NCBI RefSeq assembly: GCF_016234775.1
Contig: NZ_JACRAH010000049.1
Coordinates: 116,596 to 180,595 of the forward strand
Source: Aquabacterium sp.
GTDB taxonomy: Bacteria > Pseudomonadota > Gammaproteobacteria > Burkholderiales > Burkholderiaceae_C
DNA: 64,000 nucleotides
Direction of reading: 5' to 3'
Shown here: piece by piece, positions 21,328 through 29,658 of the stretch
How the letters are laid out: each line of letters opens with the position of its first letter
Numbering within the stretch: position 1 is the stretch's first letter
Translations under genes and position numbers: made by a program
Notes under the pieces: generated by a model
What the model saw: only the letters and a program-made list of their open reading frames with translations
What the model was told of the DNA's origin: nothing
Databases searched by the model: none

Positions 21328-21771
21328 ATGAGTTCGACCTCTGTACTCAAGCCCGCTGCGGCGGCCTCGCTGGCTTTGTGGCACGAGATGGTGTCGCTGC
21401 AGGATCTGGGTAGGCTGCCCACCATCCTGCATGACGGCGCCGTGTTCCGCTCGCCCATGGCCTTCAAGCCGTATGTGAGCGCCGCTGCCGTCAACCTCAT
21501 CCTCAATACCGTGTCGAAGGTCTTCACGCAGTTTGAATACCACCGCACGCTGGTGTCGGAGGATGGGCTCAACGTGGTGCTGGAGTTCAGTGCCAGCGTG
21601 GGCGACAAGTCGCTCAAGGGCATCGACATGATCCGCTTCGATGAAGAGGGCAAGATCGTGGACTTCGAAGTCATGGTCCGCCCCTTCAATGCGCTGCAGG
21701 CCCTGGGTGCCGAGATGGGTGCACGTCTGGCGGCCTATCTGCCCGCCTACAAGGCCAACCACAACCAATAA
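21328..21771 (+). CDS. SnoaL/NTF2-like fold protein of unknown function
   Basis: A 147-residue cone-fold protein resembling the SnoaL-like/NTF2-like superfamily: an N-terminal helix pair, the early LHDGAVFRSPMAF segment, and a C-terminal strand pair containing GIDMIRFDEEGKIVDFEVMVRP. This superfamily includes ketosteroid isomerases, dehydratases, polyketide cyclases and non-catalytic ligand-binding proteins, so no reaction can be assigned. Its place between fadH (30 bp upstream) and the dienoyl-CoA isomerase gene (21 bp downstream) suggests a role on the same acyl-CoA intermediates, perhaps as an isomerase or thioester-binding helper. Confidence 0.7.
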   Translation: MSSTSVLKPAAAASLALWHEMVSLQDLGRLPTILHDGAVFRSPMAFKPYVSAAAVNLILNTVSKVFTQFEYHRTLVSEDGLNVVLEFSASVGDKSLKGIDMIRFDEEGKIVDFEVMVRPFNALQALGAEMGARLAAYLPAYKANHNQ

Positions 21772-21792
21772 GAGAGACCGAGGAGACAAACC

Positions 21793-22608
21793 ATGCAACT
21801 CGACACCGTCACCGTCAGCCTGGACAACCATGTCGCCGTGGTTCGCCTGAACCGCCCTGAGAAAGCCAATGCGATGAACGCCACCATGTGGCAGGACATC
21901 CGCAAGGCCTTCACGTGGATCGACGAAAACGTGGAAGCCCGCGTGGCCATCATCGAAGGCGAAGGCAAGCACTTCACCTCCGGCATCGACCTGCAGATGA
22001 TGATGGGCCTGCTGCCCCAGATCAAGAACGACTGCGAAGGCCGCACCCGCGAGAACCTGCGCCGCGTCATCCTCGACATGCAGGACACGCTGACCAGCAT
22101 GGAGCGTTGCCGCAAGCCTGTGCTGGCCGCCATCCACGGCGGTTGCGTGGGTGGTGGGGTGGACCTGGTCTGCTGCACCGACATGCGCTATTGCTCGGCC
22201 GATGCCTACTTCACGATCAAGGAAATCGACATCGGCATGACCGCAGACGTCGGCACCTTGCAGCGCCTGCCCAAGCTCATCGGCAACCAGGGCATCGTGC
22301 GTGAACTGGCCTACACCGGCCGCAAGGTGGATGCCGCCGAGGCGCTGTCGCTCGGCCTGGTCAACAAGGTGTACGACTCGCGTGAAGCCTTGCAGGCTGG
22401 TGTGCGCGAACTGGCCACGCAGATTGCCGCCAAGTCGCCGCTGTCCATCCGGGGCACCAAGGAAATGCTGAATTACAGCCGCGATCATTCCGTGGCCGAT
22501 GGCCTGAACTACATCGCCACCTGGAACGCCGCCATGCTCATGTCCAATGACCTGACGGCCGCCATGATGGCCGGCATGAGCAAGCAAACGCCGTCGTTCA
22601 AGGACTGA
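21793..22608 (+). CDS. Crotonase, probable delta(3,5)-delta(2,4)-dienoyl-CoA isomerase
   Basis: A 271-residue crotonase-fold enzyme. It keeps the three acidic residues that mark ECH1-type dienoyl-CoA isomerases: the Asp in GGGVDLVC, then Glu and Asp eight residues apart in FTIKEIDIGMTADVGT (Asp176, Glu196 and Asp204 in rat ECH1 numbering, from memory). The following TLQRLPKLIGNQG is also typical. Ordinary enoyl-CoA hydratases have Glu at both positions instead. The oxyanion segment reads HFTSGIDLQMMM. The enzyme would convert 3,5-dienoyl-CoA to 2,4-dienoyl-CoA, the substrate of FadH encoded by the first gene of the operon, so the pathway assignment is supported by both motif and neighbourhood. 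Confidence 0.87.
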   Translation: MQLDTVTVSLDNHVAVVRLNRPEKANAMNATMWQDIRKAFTWIDENVEARVAIIEGEGKHFTSGIDLQMMMGLLPQIKNDCEGRTRENLRRVILDMQDTLTSMERCRKPVLAAIHGGCVGGGVDLVCCTDMRYCSADAYFTIKEIDIGMTADVGTLQRLPKLIGNQGIVRELAYTGRKVDAAEALSLGLVNKVYDSREALQAGVRELATQIAAKSPLSIRGTKEMLNYSRDHSVADGLNYIATWNAAMLMSNDLTAAMMAGMSKQTPSFKD

Positions 22609-22667
22609 GGCCGGCGCTGCGTGCGCTCAGCTCCGCGAGCGCGCGCTGTCTGATGTCTGTGGTCGAT

Positions 22668-23129
22668 TCAGGACGCCACGCGCGTCCAGCGTCCATCGTC
22701 GCAGAGCCTTTCGATCACGCACTCCGAGGCGGGCACGGGGTCGATGGCGCCAAACCATTGCGCTACGTTGGCACCGCAGGCCTTGGCCTGTTTGTTCAGC
22801 TCGGCCCAGCGCGCCTTGCTGATGCGGGCTTCGCGTCGCAAGGCTTCGCCGCCCAGCAGGCTGCGGGGGCTGATGCCAAGTCGGTACACGCCGTTGCCCA
22901 ACTGCTTCATCACCGCCAGGGTGGGCGGCTGCGCCACGCCATTGACGAGGATGGATTTGAGGGCGGATGGGTCGTGCTGCTGGTTCAGCGAGAACCAGGC
23001 TACGGGGCATTCCACGGCGGGCGTGTCAGGCGTGTCTTGCGGCAGGATGTAGCCGTTTTCCAGGATGCGAAGCAGGTGCACGCCCAGCGTGTAGTGCCAG
23101 GCGAGCAAGGTTTGGGAGGGCTGGTTCAT
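22668..23129 (-). CDS. Hypothetical protein, third gene of the yebC run
   Basis: I do not recognise this 153-residue cytoplasmic protein. It opens with LLAWHYTLGVHLLRILENGY and contains VAWFSLNQQHDPSA and a charged stretch LRREARISKARWAELNK. The early pattern, a conserved His and a short helix followed by aromatic-rich strands, loosely recalls the start of ADP-ribosyltransferase-like small proteins that begin with a histidine in a TSHKNLEGILKEG-type context, but I cannot confirm that. It starts 12 bp after the gene for another unknown protein, and both lie downstream of yebC on the same strand. Confidence 0.6.
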   Translation of the reverse strand: MNQPSQTLLAWHYTLGVHLLRILENGYILPQDTPDTPAVECPVAWFSLNQQHDPSALKSILVNGVAQPPTLAVMKQLGNGVYRLGISPRSLLGGEALRREARISKARWAELNKQAKACGANVAQWFGAIDPVPASECVIERLCDDGRWTRVAS

Positions 23130-23141
23130 GGGGTGTGAGGG

Positions 23142-23645
23142 TCACCGACCTGGCTTGACGAAGTCGGACGCGATCCAGGCTTCGGCGCTGCCGAGGTTCA
23201 ACTTGAAATGGGGCGCCACGCGCACCTGGGCGATCTGATCGCCCGCCTGGTCCGTGGCGGACAGCAGCGCATACGGATCATCCTCATCGGGCACGATGTC
23301 CAGCGCGACGGTGATCGGCCCTGATGAGGTGCTGACCACCACGTTCTTGTGGAGCATGGCGTGCAGCTGCTGCTCGTGGCGGCGGATCACCTCGGAGGCG
23401 GTCTTGACCAGGGTGTTGAAGGCGCCCGTGTCCAGTGGCTTGGGGTTCTTCTTGTCGCGGCCCATGGTCCAGGGGCCCACCAGGGCGGGTTCGGGCTCGC
23501 CATCCCTGATCATCTCGACGGCCCAGCCGTCATCATCCTCGTTCTTGACGACCTTGGCCGTCCAGCCGTTGTCGCGCCACAGGCGTGCTTCGTACACGGG
23601 TTCGAATTCGGGGGCTTCAACCCTGAGTGTGTCGTTCAATCTCAA
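23142..23645 (-). CDS. Hypothetical protein overlapping yebC
   Basis: A 167-residue, acidic, soluble protein of no family I can name. It lacks a signal peptide and membrane segments. The first half is strand-rich ([19 protein letters not shown]) with an acidic cluster NEDDDGW; the second half carries a helix with [15 protein letters not shown] followed by strands with [10 protein letters not shown]. Its start codon overlaps the yebC stop by 4 bp, a strong sign of translational coupling, and the next gene follows after 12 bp. The context suggests an accessory role next to the YebC translation factor but shows no mechanism. Confidence 0.65.
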   Translation of the reverse strand: MRLNDTLRVEAPEFEPVYEARLWRDNGWTAKVVKNEDDDGWAVEMIRDGEPEPALVGPWTMGRDKKNPKPLDTGAFNTLVKTASEVIRRHEQQLHAMLHKNVVVSTSSGPITVALDIVPDEDDPYALLSATDQAGDQIAQVRVAPHFKLNLGSAEAWIASDFVKPGR

Positions 23646-24352
23646 CCTGCCAATCCGGCAAACACGTTCTGTACGTCTTCATTGGCGTCCATGGCCGCCA
23701 GGAAGGTTTCGACCTCTTCCAGCGCTTCGGCGCTGAGGCTGGCCGGGTCCACCGGGTTCTTGGGCTTGTAGCCCAGCTTGGCTGACAACACGGTGAAGCC
23801 TTGTGCGGGCAGGGCGCGGCTGACCAGATCCAGGTCGGTCGGGTCCGTCAGGAAGAGCGTGACACCCTCGTCACCAGGCTCCAGGTCTTGCGCACCGGCT
23901 TCGATGGCGGCCATCTCGGCATCGGCGTCAGCGCGAGCAGCTTCTGCCTCGATCATGCCGACGTGGTCGAAATCCCAGGATACCGAGCCGGATGTGCCTT
24001 GCTGCCCTTTGCGGAACAGCACGCGCATGTCCGAGGCCGTGCGGTTCACGTTGTCGGTCAGGCACTCGATCATGACGGGCACGCGGTGCGGCGCAAAACC
24101 CTCGTAGATCACGTGGTCAAAGTGCACCGCTTCGCCAGTCAGGCCGGCACCCTTCTTGATGGCGCGCTCCAGCGTGTCCTTGGGCATGGAGGCCTTGCGG
24201 GCCTGTTCTACCACCAGGCGCAGGCGCGCGTTGGCGGCCGGGTCGGCACCATTGCGCGCCGCGATCATGATTTCCTTGGCCAGCTTGCCGAACACCCTGC
24301 CTTTGATGTTGGCGGCCAGATCCTTGTGTTTTGCTTTCCACTGCGCGCCCAT
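23642..24352 (-). CDS. yebC: YebC/PmpR family protein
   Basis: A 237-residue YebC-family protein, members of which have been described as transcription regulators and more recently as factors that help ribosomes translate proline-rich stretches. The signature start [20 protein letters not shown], the block [21 protein letters not shown], and [18 protein letters not shown] are all present, as is the acidic C-terminal domain. The ATG at 24352 gives the canonical N-terminus; an upstream frame extension has no family sequence. Two unknown genes follow closely on the same strand. The P450 gene is divergent, 144 bp away. Confidence 0.93.
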   Translation of the reverse strand: MGAQWKAKHKDLAANIKGRVFGKLAKEIMIAARNGADPAANARLRLVVEQARKASMPKDTLERAIKKGAGLTGEAVHFDHVIYEGFAPHRVPVMIECLTDNVNRTASDMRVLFRKGQQGTSGSVSWDFDHVGMIEAEAARADADAEMAAIEAGAQDLEPGDEGVTLFLTDPTDLDLVSRALPAQGFTVLSAKLGYKPKNPVDPASLSAEALEEVETFLAAMDANEDVQNVFAGLAG

Positions 24353-24496
24353 GGCGGGTGTCCTTTGAATGGCTGAAACGGGGTGACAGTTTAGTGGACG
24401 GCTCCAGGGGGCCCGTTCTGACACTGCGCGCACGGGTCAATCCATTGGTGTTTGCCGTCAATGACAGGGCGGCCAGAAGTGGCCACAGTTCGGCAC

Positions 24497-25969
24497 ATGA
24501 AGCTGTCATTTCTGCCTCACTCGCGTCAATCCGTGCCACCCGAACCCGGTGCGGCGCCTCGCGTTCGCCGCTTGCGCGATCTGCCGGGGCCACCACAGTG
24601 GCCGGTGGTGGGCAACGCCTTGCAGGTGCAATTGAACAAGGTGCACCAGAACGTCGAAGCGTGGGTCAAGCGCTATGGGCCGATGATCCATGTGCGCCTG
24701 GGGGGCTTTCCACTGCTGGTGGTGTCCGACCACGAGGTGATCGCCTCGCTGCTGCGTGACCGGCCGGAGGGTTTTCGCCGCCCCTCGCGCATGCAGGAGA
24801 TCATGTCCGAGATGGGCATCCAGGACGGCGTGTTCGTGGCTGAAGGCGAGCACTGGGCCAAACAGCGCCGCATGGTCATGGCCAGCTTTGCGCCAGGGCA
24901 GGTGCGGGCCTACCTGCCGGCCTTGCTGAAGGTGGCGGCACGTTTGCGCCACCGTTTCGAGTTGGCTGCCGAACTGGGGCAGCCCATCGACCTGCAGGCC
25001 GATCTGATGCGCTTCACCGTGGATGCGATCTCGGGCCTGGCCTTTGGCATGGAGGTCAACACGATCGAGTCCAACGACGACGTCATCCAGCGGCATCTGG
25101 ACCAGATCTTTCCGACCATCTGGCGCCGCTCGCACGCCATCGTGCGCTACTGGAAGTGGTTCAAGCTGCCTCGCGATCGGCGCCTGGACCGCAGCGTGAA
25201 AGCCGTGAACGTCGCCATACGTGGTTTCATGGCCGAGGCGCGGGTGCGATTGCAGGATCCATCCCGGCGGGCCGCTCCGCACAACCTGCTCGGAGCCATG
25301 ATCGTGGCCGCCGACGAGCCTGGCAGTGGCATGAGCGACGACGATGTGGTGGGCAATGTGTTCACCATGCTGCTGGCGGGTGAGGACACCACGGCCACCA
25401 GCCTGTCGTGGATGATCTACCTGATGAGCCGCAACCCGCATACCCTGCAGCGTGCACGGCAGGAGGTGGACAGCTGCCTGGGCGATCTGAATGACTGGAC
25501 GGCCGACGACCTGGGCAAGCTCGATTACCTCGAAGCCTGCATCCACGAAAGTATGCGCATCAAGCCGGTGGGCCCGTTCAACGTGGTGCAGGCGCTCAAG
25601 GACACGGTGGTCGGCGATGTGCAGATCCGCGCCGGCACATCCGTGGTCATGGTCATGCGGCATGACACCTTGAGCGATGGCACCTTCCCGCAGGCGAACC
25701 GCTTCATGCCGGAGCGCTGGCTGGATGAGGCCACACAGCTGGCGCCACACCATGCCAAGCGGGTCTCCATGCCATTTGGTGCCGGCCCGCGCATCTGCCC
25801 GGGGCGCTATCTGGCCCTGTTGGAGATCAAGCTGGTGGCGGCCATGCTGCTGCAACACTTTGACATCGTTGGTGTGGACACACCCGATGGCCAGGATGCT
25901 GATGAGCACATGGCGCTGACCATGGTGCCCGTCGGTTTGAAGATGCGCATCAGTCTGCGTACGGATTGA
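24497..25969 (+). CDS. Cytochrome P450
   Basis: A 490-residue soluble-looking P450 monooxygenase. The I-helix oxygen-activation motif is AGEDTTATS, the K-helix ExxR is ESMR, and the heme-thiolate loop is FGAGPRICPG with Cys434 as the iron ligand. The N-terminus starts MKLSFLPH and has a proline-rich segment but no membrane anchor. The ATG at 24497 is chosen because upstream sequence has no family character. No ferredoxin or ferredoxin reductase gene is adjacent, so redox partners must be encoded elsewhere. It is divergent from yebC, and its stop codon directly abuts the convergent stop of hypA with no base between. The substrate is not deducible. Confidence 0.92.
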   Translation: MKLSFLPHSRQSVPPEPGAAPRVRRLRDLPGPPQWPVVGNALQVQLNKVHQNVEAWVKRYGPMIHVRLGGFPLLVVSDHEVIASLLRDRPEGFRRPSRMQEIMSEMGIQDGVFVAEGEHWAKQRRMVMASFAPGQVRAYLPALLKVAARLRHRFELAAELGQPIDLQADLMRFTVDAISGLAFGMEVNTIESNDDVIQRHLDQIFPTIWRRSHAIVRYWKWFKLPRDRRLDRSVKAVNVAIRGFMAEARVRLQDPSRRAAPHNLLGAMIVAADEPGSGMSDDDVVGNVFTMLLAGEDTTATSLSWMIYLMSRNPHTLQRARQEVDSCLGDLNDWTADDLGKLDYLEACIHESMRIKPVGPFNVVQALKDTVVGDVQIRAGTSVVMVMRHDTLSDGTFPQANRFMPERWLDEATQLAPHHAKRVSMPFGAGPRICPGRYLALLEIKLVAAMLLQHFDIVGVDTPDGQDADEHMALTMVPVGLKMRISLRTD

Positions 25970-26317
25970 TCAAGGGCTTGCCGACAGGCCTTCCACGCTG
26001 CGTAATCGGAAGTCCTCACCCTTGAGCCAGGTCTTCTTGAACGAGCCGCAATGGGGGCAGGGCTCGATGCGGTCGGGCGGTTGGAAGGTCTGGCCGCAAT
26101 CCTGGCAGCGGGCCTGGGCTTCGACGGTGTGGATCTCGATATCGGCGCCTGCGGCCAGGGTGCCCGCCATGGCCGATGCCAGTGCCGTGCGCAAGGCCTG
26201 TTCGTCCACACAACTCAGGGTGCCGATGTCCAGCGTCAGTCGGGTGATGCGCTGGAGTTCAGTGGCGTGGCTTTCCAGCAGGCGAACGATCTCTACCGCA
26301 AGCGACAACTCATGCAT
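25970..26317 (-). CDS. hypA: Hydrogenase nickel-insertion metallochaperone HypA
   Basis: HypA delivers nickel, with HypB, to the large subunit of [NiFe] hydrogenase. The 115-residue protein begins MHELSLAVEI, where the N-terminal amine and His2 are the nickel site, and has a zinc loop made of CQDCG and CPHCG (about residues 71-90). It is the last gene of the hydrogenase set and overlaps hoxW by 8 bp. Placing hypA at the far end, away from hypBFCDE, is a minor rearrangement of the usual hyp cluster. Confidence 0.95.
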   Translation of the reverse strand: MHELSLAVEIVRLLESHATELQRITRLTLDIGTLSCVDEQALRTALASAMAGTLAAGADIEIHTVEAQARCQDCGQTFQPPDRIEPCPHCGSFKKTWLKGEDFRLRSVEGLSASP

Positions 26318-26831
26318 GGTCGCGGCCTGTGATGGCTGGGACCACCTTGTTCAGCGCATCGTTCAGCCATTGGTGCAGCAGGGCGACGGCTTGAGGCAGG
26401 TGAGCGCGGGCCTGGGGTGACAAGGGCTCGCCCAGCTCGAAACTGTGGCCTTTCAGGCTCAGCAACTGGGCGGGTGGGGGGCGTTGCAGCAGCATGGCCT
26501 GATACAGGCCCAGCAATTGGGTGGGCGTGCAACTGTGGCTGTTCACCGCTTGCGCGGCTTGATCGGTGGGCAGTGCCTCCAGCCAGGTCAGCGACACGGC
26601 CTCATCACTTTGCATGGCCGCATCCACAAACAGGATCTGCTCGCGCTCTGACAGGTCCATCACATGCTCCACCATCAGTTGCTGGTCGGCAATCAGCTCG
26701 ACGCAGGCTTGAACATCCTCAGACTGTGAGCCCAGCCATGACAAGAGCTGATCGGCCAGCATGGGGCCAAAGGCATCATCGCCCCGGCTCGGGTTGCCGA
26801 CGGCCATGACCAGAATGGGCGCTTTGTTCAT
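26310..26831 (-). CDS. hoxW: Hydrogenase large-subunit maturation protease (HoxW type)
   Basis: A 173-residue M52-family endopeptidase that removes the C-terminal tail of the hydrogenase large subunit after nickel insertion. The start block ILVMAVGNPSRGDDAFGP includes the conserved nickel-sensing acidic residue, FVDAAM holds the second acidic ligand, and SHSCTPTQLLGL the His. The ATG at 26831 overlaps the hoxH stop by 4 bp; longer upstream frames lie within hoxH. The position directly after hoxH matches the order hoxH-hoxW in NAD-reducing hydrogenase operons, which supports HoxH as its target. Confidence 0.9.
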   Translation of the reverse strand: MNKAPILVMAVGNPSRGDDAFGPMLADQLLSWLGSQSEDVQACVELIADQQLMVEHVMDLSEREQILFVDAAMQSDEAVSLTWLEALPTDQAAQAVNSHSCTPTQLLGLYQAMLLQRPPPAQLLSLKGHSFELGEPLSPQARAHLPQAVALLHQWLNDALNKVVPAITGRDHA

Positions 26832-28351
26832 GGCCAGTTGCTCGCCTGGCCGGATGTGGGCAAAGCAGGGCGTTCGATCTGGCCGTCTTCGTGCTTGAGC
26901 AGCAGGTCCACGGCCTGGCCTTGTGCGTCCAGCAACTCCAGCCTCAAGGGCATCTTGCCCACCGCATGCGTGGCGCACGACAGGCAGGGATCGTACGCGC
27001 GGATCGCCACCTCGATGTGGTTGAGCAGGCCCTCGCTGAGTTCTCGCCCATCAAAGTACTGCGCGGCCACGCTGCGCACGGCCTCGTTCATGGCGGTGTT
27101 GTTGTGCGTGGTGGAGACGATCAGGTTGGCGTAGCTGATGAGGTCGTCGTCGATGCGGTAGTGGTGCATGAGCGTGCCGCGCGGGGCCTCGATCACGCCG
27201 ATGCCTTCACGCAATGGCGTGCCCTTGGCCATGAGGTCGGTGCCGATGATGTCGGGGTCGTTCAGCAGGCGCTCGATGGTTTCGGCGCAGTGCAACATGT
27301 CGATCATGCGTGCCCAATGCTGTGCCAGCGAGGCGCTCACGGGCTTGCCGTGGTTCCAGGCCTTGAACTCCTCGCGCGCGGCTTCGGCGCGGGGTGTGTC
27401 CAGGTAGCTGGCATTGTTGATGCGCGCCAATGGGCCCACGCGGTACCAGCCCTGTTCCGGGCCGATGCTGCGCAGGAAGGGGAACTTCATATACGTCCAG
27501 GGCTTGACCTCTTCACCCAGCAGTTGCTGGTAGTCGCGCACGTCCACCTGGTCCTTCACGTGCACACCATGTTCATCGTTGATGCGCAGGGCGCCGTCGT
27601 ACAGGTCGCCAGCACCATCCGGCCTCACCAGGGACATGAACATCGAGGGGAAGTTGGCGAAGGCACCTTGTTCAGGCTGACCCGCCAGAAACAGGTCGCG
27701 AGCGAGCACCAGTGCGCTGGCGCACCAGTCGGTGATCTGGCCGATGTCCTGCAGCATCAAGCTGCGGTCTGCGGCCGACAAGGCCTTGTTGAAGCCGCCG
27801 GGTACCGAGCCCGTGCCATGCACACGCTTGCCGGTGAGCAGCCGGATCACCTCCTGGCCGTACTTGCGAATGCGGATGCCTTGCAGGCCGAGTTCGCGCT
27901 GGTCCTGCAAGACGCCCACGATGTTGCGGTGCGCGACGGCATCGTCAAACCCGAACAGCAGATCGGGTGAGGCCAGGTGGAAGAAGTGCAGGGCGTTGGA
28001 TTGCAGGACCTGGGCGTGGTGCAGCAGGCGGCGCAGCTTGTCGGCCGTGGGCGTGACCCGGCCGTTGCCGATGACGAAGGCGTCGCAGGCCTTGCTGGCC
28101 GCCAGCAGGTGGCTCACCGGGCAGATGCCGCACAGGCGTTGCACCAGGGTGGGCACCTCCCAATAGGGGCGGCCCTGGATGAAGCGCTCGAAGCCGCGAA
28201 ATTCAACGATGTGCAGGCGGGCTTGTTTGACGCTTCGTTGTTCATCCAGCAGGAGCGTGACCTTGCCGTGGCCTTCCACGCGGCTCACGGGCTCGATCAC
28301 CACGCGGCTCAGGCCGTTGGGGTCGGGGGCGGTTTCAAGAGGATGGGGCAT
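26828..28351 (-). CDS. hoxH: NAD-reducing [NiFe] hydrogenase large subunit HoxH
   Basis: The catalytic subunit, 507 residues, that carries the NiFe(CN)2CO centre and splits H2 in the cytoplasm. The L1 motif is RLCGICPVSHLLAA (about residues 69-82) and the L2 motif DPCLSCATH lies near the C-terminus, giving the four cysteine ligands of the metal site. A tail of about 45 residues after the last His is the part expected to be removed by HoxW. The ATG at 28351 is preferred; a TTG at 28387 would add 12 residues with no family character. The gap from hoxY is 39 bp and the stop overlaps hoxW. Group 3d is inferred from the HoxFUYH gene set. Confidence 0.95.
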   Translation of the reverse strand: MPHPLETAPDPNGLSRVVIEPVSRVEGHGKVTLLLDEQRSVKQARLHIVEFRGFERFIQGRPYWEVPTLVQRLCGICPVSHLLAASKACDAFVIGNGRVTPTADKLRRLLHHAQVLQSNALHFFHLASPDLLFGFDDAVAHRNIVGVLQDQRELGLQGIRIRKYGQEVIRLLTGKRVHGTGSVPGGFNKALSAADRSLMLQDIGQITDWCASALVLARDLFLAGQPEQGAFANFPSMFMSLVRPDGAGDLYDGALRINDEHGVHVKDQVDVRDYQQLLGEEVKPWTYMKFPFLRSIGPEQGWYRVGPLARINNASYLDTPRAEAAREEFKAWNHGKPVSASLAQHWARMIDMLHCAETIERLLNDPDIIGTDLMAKGTPLREGIGVIEAPRGTLMHHYRIDDDLISYANLIVSTTHNNTAMNEAVRSVAAQYFDGRELSEGLLNHIEVAIRAYDPCLSCATHAVGKMPLRLELLDAQGQAVDLLLKHEDGQIERPALPTSGQASNWP

Positions 28352-28390
28352 GGTGGCTCGGCAATGCTGGGTGTGACGGCAAGGCAAGGC

Positions 28391-28954
28391 TCAATCGAAG
28401 CGGCGGATGTCGGCGGGCAGCACGGGCGGGCGGCCTTCCAGCATGGCCATGATGAGTTCACGAAAGGCCTCGGCGGGTGGCGGGCAACCTGCCAGGGTGT
28501 AGTCGATCGCCACCACTTCGTGCAAAGGCAGCACCTTCTTGAGCAAGGGGGGTAACTCGGGATCCTGCGGGACCTGCGGGTTGTGCAGATCGGCACCCAG
28601 ATAGGCCTCGGCCACGAGTTCGCTCACGGGGATGCCATTGCGCAAGGCCGGTACACCACCATACATGGCGCAGGCGCCCACCGCCACCAATACCTTGCAG
28701 CGCTGGCGGAATTCATGCAGGGTCTCGACGTTCTCACGGTTGCACAGGCCACCTTCGATGAGGCCGATGTCCACGCCTTGTTCGCTCACGTGCTTGATGT
28801 CGGTGAGCGGGCTGCGGTCAAATTCGATGTGGTCGAGCAGATCAGCCAGGGCCTCGTCCACATCCAGAAAGGACATGTGGCAGCCAAAGCAGCCGGCCAG
28901 CGAACAGGTGGCGATGCGCAGCTTCTTGCTCGTCTCTTGCTGGTCGGCGCTCAT
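28391..28954 (-). CDS. hoxY: NAD-reducing hydrogenase small subunit HoxY
   Basis: The short electron-transfer subunit (187 residues) that pairs with HoxH. The N-terminal motif CSLAGCFGCHMSFLD gives Cys17, Cys22 and Cys25; further cysteines occur in GGLCNRE, VGACAMYGG and LAGCPPPAE, consistent with a single proximal [4Fe-4S] cluster. No Tat signal is present, in line with a cytoplasmic enzyme and in contrast to membrane-bound uptake hydrogenases. The start codon overlaps the hoxU stop by one base. Confidence 0.95.
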   Translation of the reverse strand: MSADQQETSKKLRIATCSLAGCFGCHMSFLDVDEALADLLDHIEFDRSPLTDIKHVSEQGVDIGLIEGGLCNRENVETLHEFRQRCKVLVAVGACAMYGGVPALRNGIPVSELVAEAYLGADLHNPQVPQDPELPPLLKKVLPLHEVVAIDYTLAGCPPPAEAFRELIMAMLEGRPPVLPADIRRFD

Positions 28955-29658
28955 CAGCTGTCCTCCGGCTTGCGGGCGATGTCGGCGTGGTCATACTGAC
29001 GCTGGCCGATGGGGATGACAAAGCCGTGTCGCTTGGGCATCAAGGCGCCCACGGGGCAGATGGACACCGCACGGTCAGTGGCGGCGACCGCGCTGTCCTT
29101 GAGCATGCCGCTGGGGCTGTTGATCATCAGCTCGGTTTTGAGTCCGCGACCACCGATGGCGAACACATTCTTGCCATCCACCTCGCGGCTGGCGCGCACG
29201 CACAACTCGCACAGCACGCAGCGGCTGCGGTCCAGCAGCACATCGGGGTGGGATGCATCTACGGCGTGTTGCGGGTACTCGTGCACGAAGTGCGTGTCGT
29301 GCATGCCCAGGTGGTAACCGAGTGCCTGCAGGTGGCAGTTGCCGCTTTTTTCGCAGAAAGGGCAGTGGTGGTTGCCTTCCACGAACAGCATCTGGATCAG
29401 GCGCTGGCGATCGGCGTTGATGTCGGTGGCTTCGGATTCCACCTCCAGGCCCTCGCTGGCCGGCATGGTGCACGAGGTGACGGTGCGCCCCTTGATGCGC
29501 ACGCTGCAGACCTTGCAACTGCCGATGGGGGCAAAGTCCCGGTGATGGCACAGGTGCGGGATGTAGGCGCCTGCGTCCTGCACGGCCTGCATGATGGTCT
29601 GCCCTGGCTGGAAAGGAATTTCGCGGCCATCAAGCTTGAAGGTGGGCGGCGCACTCAT
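28954..29658 (-). CDS. hoxU: NAD-reducing hydrogenase diaphorase subunit HoxU
   Basis: A 234-residue iron-sulfur protein equivalent to the N-terminal part of NuoG that links the hydrogenase and NADH modules. An N-terminal [2Fe-2S] ferredoxin domain has Cys37, Cys48, Cys51 and Cys63. A His-Cys3 cluster motif follows in NHHCPFCEKSGNC, and further [4Fe-4S] ligands lie in RCVLCELCVRAS and in SICPVGALMPKR near the end. It overlaps hoxF by 4 bp and hoxY by 1 bp, so the subunits are translationally coupled in assembly order. Confidence 0.95.
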   Translation of the reverse strand: MSAPPTFKLDGREIPFQPGQTIMQAVQDAGAYIPHLCHHRDFAPIGSCKVCSVRIKGRTVTSCTMPASEGLEVESEATDINADRQRLIQMLFVEGNHHCPFCEKSGNCHLQALGYHLGMHDTHFVHEYPQHAVDASHPDVLLDRSRCVLCELCVRASREVDGKNVFAIGGRGLKTELMINSPSGMLKDSAVAATDRAVSICPVGALMPKRHGFVIPIGQRQYDHADIARKPEDS

